DNA of 5,129 nt from the NCBI GenBank assembly GCA_013812985.1, contig JACCSN010000839.1, positions 1 to 5,129 of the forward strand, read 5' to 3'. Positions 1 to 5,129 of this stretch are shown here, one piece after another. The notes under the pieces are model-generated. The model searched no databases. It saw only the letters and a program-made list of their open reading frames with translations, and had not been told where the DNA came from. The translations under genes were made by a program, and so were the position numbers. Numbering within the stretch: the first letter of the stretch is position 1; each line of letters begins with the position of its first letter. Source of the DNA: Hyphomicrobiales bacterium. GTDB taxonomy: Bacteria > Pseudomonadota > Alphaproteobacteria > Rhizobiales > Afifellaceae.

Positions 1-43
1 CGAAGCGGCGAGCCTGTGGATATTCCCCGCCTGTTCTCACCGC

Positions 44-952
44 TTAGCCGGTAGCTGGCGTCAAGCTGACGCCGTTCAGCGCAGCCACATGATCCGACAG
101 CATCGGCAGGTAGTCGCCGCCTTTTCCGGTGGCTTCGGCGGTCGACAAATATCCCTTCACGGTCGAGCCCAAAAGACTGGCGACGCCAGCCGAATTGGCG
201 AGGTTCGCCAGGTAGCGCATGTCCTTGTGCGCGTTGGCGATCGTGAATTTATGCGCGTCGCGGTCGCGCTCAACCACGTATTTCATGAACGTGTCGTAGA
301 AGCCGCAGCTCATGCGCCCGCCGCCGATGACGGCATGGAACGCCGCCGGCATGATTCCGGACTTGGCGCCAAGCGCCAGGGCTTCCGAATAAAGCGCGGC
401 GTAGCCGATCGAGACGAAATTGTTGAGGAGCTTCATCGTGTGGCCCGCGCCCGGCGGGCCGACATGGACGATCTTCGCGGCGAAGCATTGGATCACCGGC
501 AAAGCTGCCTCGAAGGCGGCATGGTCGCCGCCGACCATGCAGTCGAGAGTGCCGGCCTCGGCTTCCTTCGGCGTGCGGCTGAGCGGCGCGTCGACGAGAG
601 CCGCGCCGACGCCCGCCAGCTCCTGCGCGAGCGCCGCCGTGGAAACCGGGTCGGAGGTCGACGAGTCAATCACGATGAGGCCGGGCCTGGCGCCGGCCAG
701 GATGCCATCCGCGCCGCGGACAAGCGCCTCCACCTGCGGGCTGCCGGTGACGCAGAGCACGATGAAATCGGCGGCGGCCGCTATCTCGCGCGGGCTCGCC
801 GCCTCGCGGGCGCCGCGCGCCAATAAGTCGTCTACGGGGGCGCGATTGCGATGCGCCATGACGAGGAGGTCGAAGCCTTTCTCCAGGATGTTCTTCGCCA
901 TCCCGTGGCCCATCAGGCCAACGCCGATAAAGCCGACCAGCTTGCTTGCCAT
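44..952 (-). CDS. NAD(P)-dependent oxidoreductase, 3-hydroxyisobutyrate dehydrogenase family
   Basis: This 302-residue protein has the usual length of the beta-hydroxyacid dehydrogenase family (HIBADH, GarR/GlxR, GLYR1), cytosolic enzymes that oxidise or reduce short 3-hydroxyacids or semialdehydes. The Rossmann nucleotide loop is GFIGVGLMGHGMAKNI at residues 7-22 (G10, G12, G15). After the second strand, HRN (34-36) aligns with the NRT motif of NADP-preferring members, so NADP is my inference. The substrate loop is DAPLSRTPKEAEAGTL (121-136), followed by MVGG. The catalytic lysine is K174 in GAGHTMKLLNN, with N178 four residues on, and the C-terminal helical domain carries KD at 243-244. The start is ATG at 952, with GAGGA (962-958) five bases upstream. 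The usual SGG of the substrate loop is SRT here, so the substrate cannot be assigned. It is the last minus-strand gene seen, 66 bp after the lipoprotein gene. Family assignment is secure; exact reaction is unknown. Confidence 0.93.
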   Translation of the reverse strand: MASKLVGFIGVGLMGHGMAKNILEKGFDLLVMAHRNRAPVDDLLARGAREAASPREIAAAADFIVLCVTGSPQVEALVRGADGILAGARPGLIVIDSSTSDPVSTAALAQELAGVGAALVDAPLSRTPKEAEAGTLDCMVGGDHAAFEAALPVIQCFAAKIVHVGPPGAGHTMKLLNNFVSIGYAALYSEALALGAKSGIMPAAFHAVIGGGRMSCGFYDTFMKYVVERDRDAHKFTIANAHKDMRYLANLANSAGVASLLGSTVKGYLSTAEATGKGGDYLPMLSDHVAALNGVSLTPATG

Positions 953-1018
953 GGAGTTCCTCTTGATCCGGGCGCGGGGCCGGTTGGTTGCTTGCAGGTC
1001 CCGCCTGCGCTCGTTCGG

Positions 1019-1381
1019 CTAAGCCGTGCGCCTCAGCTCGAAGCCGCCGCCGCCGGCCTGCTCGCAATGCACATCATTGGCTCCGGTGAAAGAGCAGCTG
1101 GCGGAACGCTGCTCTTGAGTCGCGACGGAGAGCCACTGCATGGCCACCTGGGCTCCGGTCAGGCTGTAGGTGCCTTGCGCCAGCACTTCGTTCGTCTTCA
1201 CGAAACGGGAGGTGAAGCTCCCGCCCTGAAAACTGGCGACGAAAACGCCGTCGGTCGAGGCCCAGCTCCCGTCCATCGCCGTCCCCGTGGCGGGGGGAGG
1301 CGTTTGCTGACGGGTGACCTGGCAGGCCCCAAGCAGAATCGTTGAAAGCGCGAGCGCAGCTGCCGTTGATGCGCGAATCAT
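1019..1381 (-). CDS. omp10: Omp10-family outer-membrane lipoprotein
   Basis: This 120-residue protein begins with a lipoprotein signal peptide: R3, a hydrophobic stretch (7-17) and the lipobox LGAC with the acylated cysteine at C20. Q21 at the +2 position (not Asp) fits sorting to the outer membrane. A short Thr/Pro-rich linker (23-35) precedes a small beta-rich domain. The pattern DGSWASTDG, then ASFQGGSFTSR, then KTNEVLAQGTY, then a Cys pair (C96, C106) and a terminal FELRR matches, from memory, the Brucella surface lipoprotein Omp10 (GSW, SFNGG.FETR, TNEKLAEGNY, C..L..C, FSLTRR). The biochemical role of Omp10 is not established. The start is ATG at 1381, with GAGGGA (1392-1387) five bases upstream. 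The gene lies 100 bp after the broken doxX remnant. The gene symbol is a family-level assignment; orthology is likely but untested. Confidence 0.82.
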   Translation of the reverse strand: MIRASTAAALALSTILLGACQVTRQQTPPPATGTAMDGSWASTDGVFVASFQGGSFTSRFVKTNEVLAQGTYSLTGAQVAMQWLSVATQEQRSASCSFTGANDVHCEQAGGGGFELRRTA

Positions 1382-1481
1382 GGGAATCCCTCGAATAACG
1401 GGAAATCATCATCGTCATGCGGGGTTCCCTGTCCAGAAGCGAAAGTGCGACTTCAGCGGCAAGCCGCCGCGGCCATTCCCG

Positions 1482-1753
1482 TCACCAGGCGCGATCGCGG
1501 TCCAGCACGGCGTCGAGCGGCCAGCGCCCCGGCCCAAATGCCAGCAGACCGAGAAGGCCGGCCGCGATCGGCGATCCGCCGCCGAGCTCGGTGAGGATGA
1601 CGAGGGGCAGAAGTCTTGGCGAGACGCCGTAGCCTTCCATGTATCGGCTGACATCGGACGTGCTCCCGATCTGCACCCAGCCCTCGAAGACGAACACAAG
1701 GACAGCAAAATCCGCCCGAAAAGGGCGGTCAGACCGGCTCCGACGCTCCGCAT
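1482..1753 (-). pseudogene. Broken DoxX-family membrane protein gene (frameshift plus internal deletion)
   Basis: Two minus-strand frames together give a DoxX-like protein. From ATG at 1753 the first frame reads MRSVGAGLTALFGRILLSL, the start of a first transmembrane helix. It then loses frame near 1697-1699, where one missing base (TTGTG for an expected TTGGTG) would restore it. The second frame continues FVFEGWVQIGS, then RYMEGYGVSPRLLPLVILTELGGG, typical DoxX TM1-TM2 sequence, and ends with LLAFGPGRWPLDAVL, typical of the DoxX C-terminus, before TGA at 1484-1482. The middle of the family (TM3 and the FxKN-like segment before TM4) is absent, so the repaired product would be about 90 residues instead of roughly 130-150. 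DoxX proteins are small four-helix membrane proteins, some linked to redox or thiosulfate metabolism. The remnant starts 34 bp after minE with no clear ribosome binding site. The frameshift alone could be a sequencing error; the internal loss could not easily be. Confidence 0.75.
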
Positions 1754-1787
1754 CGGAGTGCCGGCGAAACAGAATCCAGCGGCGGCG

Positions 1788-2087
1788 CTAGGCCGACGCC
1801 GCGGCGGAGACGAGGCTGGCGGACGCACCCGGCCTGGTGCTGGACGGCGTCGGAATCTCGATATCGACCTCAAGCGTCGACATCGCGGAGCCGCGGTCCA
1901 TCTTCACTTGAACCTTGTCGGAATCGACCTGGACGTGCTTCTTGATCACGGCCAGGATTTCCTCACGCAAGAGCGCGACGAGGTCGGACCCGCCGGCGAA
2001 GCTCCGTTCGTGGGCGAGCAGGATCTGCAGCCGGTCGCGCGCGACCGGAGCCGAGCTCTTCCGGGTGAAGAAAGCAAACAGGCTCAT
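1788..2087 (-). CDS. minE: Cell division topological specificity factor MinE
   Basis: MinE stimulates the MinD ATPase and releases MinCD from the membrane, so that the inhibitor stays low at midcell. The protein has 99 residues (E. coli MinE has 88). The N-terminal [10 protein letters not shown] (1-10) is the amphipathic membrane-targeting segment. [14 protein letters not shown] (15-28) is the MinD-contacting helix/strand, close to E. coli AKERLQIIVAERR. The topological-specificity domain follows, with [13 protein letters not shown] (40-52), then a beta strand (VQVKMDR, 59-65) and the final strand [10 protein letters not shown] (70-79). The last 20 residues are a Ser/Ala/Pro-rich tail beyond the folded domain. 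The start ATG at 2087 overlaps the minD stop as ATGA, and GGAGG (2097-2093) sits five bases upstream inside minD, so translation is probably coupled to minD. Confidence 0.97.
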   Translation of the reverse strand: MSLFAFFTRKSSAPVARDRLQILLAHERSFAGGSDLVALLREEILAVIKKHVQVDSDKVQVKMDRGSAMSTLEVDIEIPTPSSTRPGASASLVSAAASA

Positions 2088-2899
2088 GCCGCCCTCCGTG
2101 CGAAGAATTTTGCGAAAAGGCGCTTCCTGTCGGTGGGGATGGTGACCTCCACCGTCTCGCCGGAAAGGCGGCGCGCCGCGTTAATGTAGGCTTGCGCGGG
2201 GGCGCTGGCCGGATTGCACAATGTGACCGGCGTGCCGAGGTTGGAGGCGCGAAGCACCTCCTGGCTCTCCGGGATGATCCCGAGAAGCGGGATCGAGAGG
2301 ATCTCCAGCACGTCTTCCACCTTCAGCATCTCGCCGCGCTGCGCGCGCGCCGGGTCGTAACGGGTCAAGAGGAGGTGCTTCTCGATCCGCTCGCCTTTTT
2401 CCGCGCGTTCGGTCTTGGAATCCAAGAGGCCGATGATGCGGTCGGAATCGCGGACGGAGGAGACTTCCGGATTGGTGACAACAACCGCCACGTCGGCGTG
2501 GTGCATGGCGAGCTGGGCGCCGCGCTCGATGCCCGCCGGGCTGTCGCAGATGACCCAGTCGAACCTTTCCCTGAGCTCGCCCATGACGCGGGCGACGCCC
2601 TCGTTGTTCAAGGCGTCCTTGTCGCGGGTTTGCGAGGCCGGCAGCAGGAACAGCGTCTCGATCCGCTTGTCGCGGATCAGCGCCTGCGGCAGCTTGGCGT
2701 CGCCCTGGACGACGTTGATGAGGTCATAGACGACCCGGCGCTCGGCGCCCATCACGAGGTCGAGGTTCCGCAGCCCGACATCGAAATCAACGACCACGAC
2801 GTTCTTCCCGCCGAGCGCCAGCGCGGCGCCGAGCGCCGCCGTGGACGTCGTCTTGCCGACGCCGCCCTTGCCGGATGTGACGACCAGTACTTTGGCCAT
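2084..2899 (-). CDS. minD: Septum site-determining ATPase MinD
   Basis: MinD is a ParA/MinD-family ATPase that dimerises with ATP on the inner membrane and recruits MinC. The 271-residue protein matches the family length. Visible motifs are the deviant Walker A loop GKGGVGKTT (10-18, signature K11 and catalytic K16), switch [15 protein letters not shown] (38-51, D38 and D40), the Walker B strand [14 protein letters not shown] (115-128, D119) and VRDSDR (149-154). The C-terminal [15 protein letters not shown] (257-271) is the amphipathic membrane-targeting helix, basic on one face and Phe-rich on the other. The start is ATG at 2899, with AGGAGG (2915-2910) ten bases upstream. The gene sits 24 bp after minC and overlaps minE by four bases. 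All residues needed for ATP hydrolysis and membrane binding appear intact. Confidence 0.99.
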   Translation of the reverse strand: MAKVLVVTSGKGGVGKTTSTAALGAALALGGKNVVVVDFDVGLRNLDLVMGAERRVVYDLINVVQGDAKLPQALIRDKRIETLFLLPASQTRDKDALNNEGVARVMGELRERFDWVICDSPAGIERGAQLAMHHADVAVVVTNPEVSSVRDSDRIIGLLDSKTERAEKGERIEKHLLLTRYDPARAQRGEMLKVEDVLEILSIPLLGIIPESQEVLRASNLGTPVTLCNPASAPAQAYINAARRLSGETVEVTIPTDRKRLFAKFFARRAA

Positions 2900-2923
2900 A
2901 TCGCTTTCCCCTCCTCGCGCCTT

Positions 2924-3661
2924 TCAGCTCAGCGCCGTCATCCTGATTGCGTTGCCGTCGAGCCAGGTCTGAACCGGTCGACCTCGATAATCGGAGTCCC
3001 AGGTGTCGGCCGTCTTGTAGAGGCCGTCGATCGCCAGGAGCTCAGCTTCAAGCTTGCCGCAGAAAATCCGCGCCGCCGGGTTGCCGATGGAGCCGGCGAT
3101 GGCCCTGCCGCGCAGCGTCCCGTAGATGTGGATCGAGCCGCCGGCGACCACTTCCGCGCCCGACGCGACCGAGCCGATGATCGTGACGTCGCCTTGCGGG
3201 AAGATCACCGATTGGCCGGAGCGGACGGGGCTGTCGACGACCAGCGAGGCCGCTTGGCTCGCCGGCTGCGGCGCGCCGGCCGCCTTGGCTCCGTCCGGGG
3301 CCGATTTGACGTCGCGCACCGCGATGTCCGGCACCTCGACCGTGTCGGACTGCCGCCCGCCGCTGACCAGAGGCGGCATGCCAGGGCCGACGATCGCCGA
3401 CTTGGCGCCCTCCAGCCCCATGATCCTCACGTCGCGCTGGCCAAGCTCGGCGATCAGGGCGGAGAGGCCGTCCTTGTCGAGCGGGAGAGCGGCGACATCG
3501 AGCACCACAGGGCGGCCGACGAAAAAACCGGGGGACTTGTGGATCCAGTCGTCAAGCTCCACGAGCCATTCCGGCAATGGCGGCTCGGGGGCGAGCACCA
3601 GAGCGAGGAAGGAGCGGCCACGGAAGCGAAGGGAAGGGCGGGTCTGAGCTGCGGCGGTCAC
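2924..3661 (-). CDS. minC: Septum site-determining protein MinC (FtsZ assembly inhibitor)
   Basis: MinC antagonises FtsZ polymerisation and is brought to the membrane by MinD. The 245-residue protein has an N-terminal FtsZ-inhibiting domain (about 8-95), with the conserved core GRPVVLDVAAL (49-59) and LGQRDVRIMGLEG (73-85). A Pro/Ala-rich linker (about 96-140) follows. The C-terminal beta-helix, which dimerises and binds MinD, starts with RSGQ (147-150). It continues with GDVTIIGSVASGAEVVAGGS (157-176), IHIYGTLRGRAIAG (177-190) and FCGKLEAELLAIDG (200-213). The start is GTG at 3661. An in-frame TAA ends 12 bases upstream (3676-3674), so no earlier start is possible. No Shine-Dalgarno is visible in front of the GTG. 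It is first in the minCDE cluster and lies directly downstream of CtrA-like sites. Confidence 0.97.
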   Translation of the reverse strand: MTAAAQTRPSLRFRGRSFLALVLAPEPPLPEWLVELDDWIHKSPGFFVGRPVVLDVAALPLDKDGLSALIAELGQRDVRIMGLEGAKSAIVGPGMPPLVSGGRQSDTVEVPDIAVRDVKSAPDGAKAAGAPQPASQAASLVVDSPVRSGQSVIFPQGDVTIIGSVASGAEVVAGGSIHIYGTLRGRAIAGSIGNPAARIFCGKLEAELLAIDGLYKTADTWDSDYRGRPVQTWLDGNAIRMTALS

Positions 3662-3673
3662 GGGGATGTTCGC

Positions 3674-3688
3674 TTAATTGTTCGTTAT
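3674..3688 (-). promoter_or_regulatory. Second, degenerate CtrA-like site
   Basis: The plus strand reads TTAA, seven bases, then TTAT, one mismatch from TTAA-N7-TTAA. It lies 33 bp (about three helical turns) from the perfect site at 3707-3721, on the minC-proximal side, ending 12 bases from the GTG start. The flanking bases fit the extended TTAACC hexamer less well (ATAACG and TTAAGC on the minus strand). If the distal site marks the -35 region, this one would overlap the -10/start-point region, which would suit repression or cooperative binding. That is inference only. Confidence 0.4.
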
Positions 3689-3704
3689 GATTTGGCCGCG
3701 TCAC

Positions 3705-3721
3705 GGTTAATTCCGGGTTAA
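3705..3721 (-). promoter_or_regulatory. CtrA box upstream of minC
   Basis: On the minus strand, in the direction of minC, the sequence is TTAACC, five bases, TTAACC. This is a perfect tandem hexamer with an 11-bp period that contains the full CtrA consensus TTAA-N7-TTAA at 3707-3721. It ends 43 bp before the minC GTG. CtrA is the response regulator that times division genes in alphaproteobacteria, and Sinorhizobium meliloti min genes are reported to be under CtrA control. TTAA is rare in this GC-rich window: I found only one other instance (about 2180, inside minD) outside this intergenic region. Control of minC is favoured over uvsE because the uvsE start is about 125 bp away. Confidence 0.7.
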
Positions 3722-3734
3722 CGGCCGGAGCCGT
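3721..3734. repeat. Small inverted repeat next to the CtrA box
   Basis: ACGGC, a four-base loop and GCCGT form a 5-bp GC-rich hairpin abutting the last TTAA of the CtrA box. No T run follows on either strand, so it is not an intrinsic terminator. It may be a protein site or chance; GC-rich DNA gives many such repeats. Confidence 0.25.
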
Positions 3735-3764
3735 GCGCTAAGAACATCGGCGGGGCTTGCGCGA

Positions 3765-3780
3765 TGGTGCTTTCGCACCA
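3765..3780 (+). repeat. Hairpin in the uvsE leader region
   Basis: TGGTGC, the loop TTTC and GCACCA make a perfect 6-bp stem with a tetraloop, 65 bases before the uvsE ATG at 3846. No T run follows in either direction, so it is not a standalone terminator. If the uvsE transcript starts upstream of it, it would be a 5' UTR stem. Function is unknown. Confidence 0.35.
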
Positions 3781-3845
3781 CAATCCAGTCCGTAGGCGCG
3801 GAGCCGGAACATGGCGGGGCCAGGGCCAAGGATGCGGATCGGCGT

Positions 3846-4907
3846 ATGAGTTCGGGGCCGATGCGGCTCGGCTTTCCCGTCAAGGTGATGGGAGCGCCGG
3901 AGTTGAAGAGCAACGATGCGCGCCGCTGGCGGAGCGGGCCGCATCTCAGCGTCTCGCTGGAGTACCTTGACCGCATCCTGGACTATCTGGCGAAGCACCG
4001 GATCGGCATGTATCGGATGTCCTCCGAATTGGCGCCCTATGCGACGCATCCCGACATGCCGCAATTCCACGGAATGATCGCGGAGAGCGACGGCGAGCTT
4101 CGAGCGGTCGGGGCGAAAGCGCGCGAGCTCGATATCCGGCTCTCCTTCCACCCTTCGCAGTTCATCGTCCTGAACAGCCCCGATCCCCGGCTCGTGGAGA
4201 GAAGCGTGGCCGATATCTGCTCGCAGGCCGAGATGCTGGACCGCATGGAGCTTGGGCCGGAGGCGGTGGTCGTCATCCATGTCGGCGGCAGCTACGGCGA
4301 TCGCGCCGCGGGCGCGAGCCGCTGGGTGGAGACTTGGCGCGTTCTGCCGGAGCACGCCCGGCGCCGGCTTGTCCTGGAGCACGATGACCTCCGTTTCAGC
4401 GCCGCCGATGTCCTGTGGATCCACGGCGAGACCGGCGTGCGGCTCATCTTCGACCACCAGCATCATTGGTGCTTCAATCCGGAAGGGCTCGACATGGTCG
4501 AGACGCTTCGCGCCATCTTGAAAACCTGGCCGGCGGGCGAGCGGCCGAAGATTCATTTCTCGACGCCCCGGACCGAGCTTCGCGAGGTGAAGCGGACGGA
4601 CCGCAAGACCGGCAAGACGACGACTGCTTATCTCGCCCCGGTGTGGACCGGTCATGGCGATTTCACCAACCCCTTCGAGTTCGCCACCTTCATGCGTGCC
4701 GCCGCCGGGCTCACATTCGACGTGATGCTGGAAAGCAAGGCGAAGGATCTCGCTCTGGTCCGGCTCCGCCCGGACATGCTGCGCTATGCGCCCGACGTGG
4801 CGTCGCGCTTCGGGCTGTCCGCAGAGGAGGGACGCGTGCTGGAAGCGGAACAAGCTGCTTTGCTGGAGAGGGAGAACGGAGCACCGGTCGATCCACCTCT
4901 CCCGTAG
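3846..4907 (+). CDS. uvsE: UV damage endonuclease UvsE/UVDE
   Basis: UvsE is a TIM-barrel, metal-dependent endonuclease that nicks DNA 5' of cyclobutane dimers and 6-4 photoproducts, starting repair without UvrABC. The family core is clear: MRLGFPVKVMG (6-16), YRMSSELAPYATH (56-68), SFHPSQFIVLNSP (100-112), VVIHVGGSYGD (142-152), LVLEHDD (175-181), FDHQHHW (202-208), KIHFST (235-240) and LESKAKD (295-301). By alignment from memory with Thermus UVDE, the metal ligands are H102, H145, E178, D203, H206, H237 and E296, and K235 matches the carboxylated lysine. All are present. The H237-E296 interval is longer than in Thermus. The start is uncertain. ATG at 3846 has AAGGA 13 bases upstream. ATG at 3861 begins exactly at the conserved MRLGF and has no better ribosome site. 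The gene diverges from minC. Confidence 0.95.
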   Translation: MSSGPMRLGFPVKVMGAPELKSNDARRWRSGPHLSVSLEYLDRILDYLAKHRIGMYRMSSELAPYATHPDMPQFHGMIAESDGELRAVGAKARELDIRLSFHPSQFIVLNSPDPRLVERSVADICSQAEMLDRMELGPEAVVVIHVGGSYGDRAAGASRWVETWRVLPEHARRRLVLEHDDLRFSAADVLWIHGETGVRLIFDHQHHWCFNPEGLDMVETLRAILKTWPAGERPKIHFSTPRTELREVKRTDRKTGKTTTAYLAPVWTGHGDFTNPFEFATFMRAAAGLTFDVMLESKAKDLALVRLRPDMLRYAPDVASRFGLSAEEGRVLEAEQAALLERENGAPVDPPLP

Positions 4908-4984
4908 GTTTAGGCTTCTCAAAACGCCAGAACGCGAGCACGGCTGTGTTGGCTGATGGCGGTGTTCGAACGCACATGACAAGG

Positions 4985-4996
4985 AGAAGCGCTTCT
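4985..4996. repeat. 12-bp perfect palindrome upstream of the 5040 gene
   Basis: AGAAGC followed by GCTTCT is a perfect 12-bp palindrome, 43 bases before the ATG at 5040. It could be an operator for the downstream gene, but there is only one copy and no recognised factor matches it. The rest of the 132-bp gap after uvsE shows no clear terminator or promoter. Confidence 0.3.
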
Positions 4997-5039
4997 GGAA
5001 GGATGGCGACGAGGCGGGCGCTCGGAAGCGGGTGCTAAG

Positions 5040-5129
5040 ATGAAGAAACTTGGTTTTGTTGCCGGTGTCTGGGTGGCGGCGTTCTTCGCCAGTCCGGCTT
5101 TGGCCCAAAATTTCGAAACGTGCGGCGGC
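5040..5129 (+). CDS. Secreted protein, N-terminal fragment (runs off the window)
   Basis: Only the first 30 codons are present, open to the window edge. The protein starts MKKLGFVAGVWVAAFF, a basic tip followed by a hydrophobic core. SPALA at 18-22 ends in a classic ALA signal peptidase I site, with predicted cleavage before Q23. The mature part begins QNFETCGG, with a cysteine six residues in. GGAAG (5024-5028) lies 11 bases before the ATG and is a plausible ribosome site. The export signal is convincing, so the protein is probably periplasmic, outer membrane or extracellular. Too little mature sequence is visible to name a family. It follows uvsE by 132 bp on the same strand and probably has its own promoter. 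Confidence 0.75.
   Translation, partial: MKKLGFVAGVWVAAFFASPALAQNFETCGG

Noticed and set aside
15..23. TGTGGATAT, one mismatch from a DnaA box
   Set aside because: Single copy just downstream of a gene end, with no AT-rich region or further boxes nearby. Not an origin.
994..1008. GCAGG/CCTGC inverted repeat between omp10 and the oxidoreductase gene
   Set aside because: The 5-bp stem is short and no T run follows on the minus strand, so it is not a supported terminator.
1384..1388. GAATC (CcrM-type GANTC) next to the omp10 ribosome site
   Set aside because: Several other GANTC sites are scattered through coding regions of the window, so this one is not enriched or clearly placed.
1314..2189. 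A 291-codon plus-strand frame across omp10, doxX and minE
   Set aside because: It covers three minus-strand genes with recognisable products, and its translation has the biased composition of a shadow frame.
2192..3721. A 509-codon open frame antisense to minD and minC
   Set aside because: Its translation is Arg/Asp/Ala-rich with no family motifs, and the opposite strand encodes unmistakable MinD and MinC. It is a GC-rich codon shadow.
4966..4973. GTTCGAAC resembling the T-loop of a tRNA
   Set aside because: The flanking bases do not form a 5-bp T stem, and no acceptor, D or anticodon arms are present. It is just an 8-bp palindrome.
3738..5108. A 456-codon open frame antisense to uvsE
   Set aside because: It lies opposite a complete UvsE with all metal ligands, and its own translation is low-complexity, His/Arg-rich and motif-free.

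Overview
The window is GC-rich chromosomal DNA that reads as alphaproteobacterial, most likely Hyphomicrobiales (Rhizobiales). Three signals support this: a lipoprotein of the Brucella Omp10 type, a complete minCDE cluster, and a perfect CtrA-type TTAA-N7-TTAA site in front of minC. CtrA is the alphaproteobacterial cell-cycle regulator. I cannot name the genus. No mobile element, CRISPR array, rRNA or tRNA was found, and no convincing novel system is visible. The most interesting signals are regulatory (the CtrA-like sites) and evolutionary (a decayed doxX gene).

Layout. All genes from 44 to 3661 lie on the minus strand. In transcription order they are minC (3661-2924), minD (2899-2084), minE (2087-1788, ATGA overlap with minD), a broken doxX-family gene (1753-1482), an Omp10-family outer-membrane lipoprotein (1381-1019), and a 3-hydroxyisobutyrate dehydrogenase-family oxidoreductase (952-44). 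The 184-bp divergent region 3662-3845 holds the CtrA-like sites. On the plus strand it leads to a UV damage endonuclease, uvsE (3846-4907). After a 132-bp gap, the first 30 codons of a secreted protein (5040 onward) run off the window edge.

How the genes work together. MinC, MinD and MinE form one division-site placement module: MinD recruits MinC to the membrane, MinC blocks FtsZ, and MinE drives MinD off the membrane. The CtrA-like sites suggest the module is tied to the cell-cycle programme. The downstream lipoprotein and oxidoreductase have no obvious functional link to division. Each has its own ribosome binding site and a 66-100 bp leader gap, so they may be separate transcription units. 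UvsE repairs UV photoproducts independently and shares only the intergenic region with minC.
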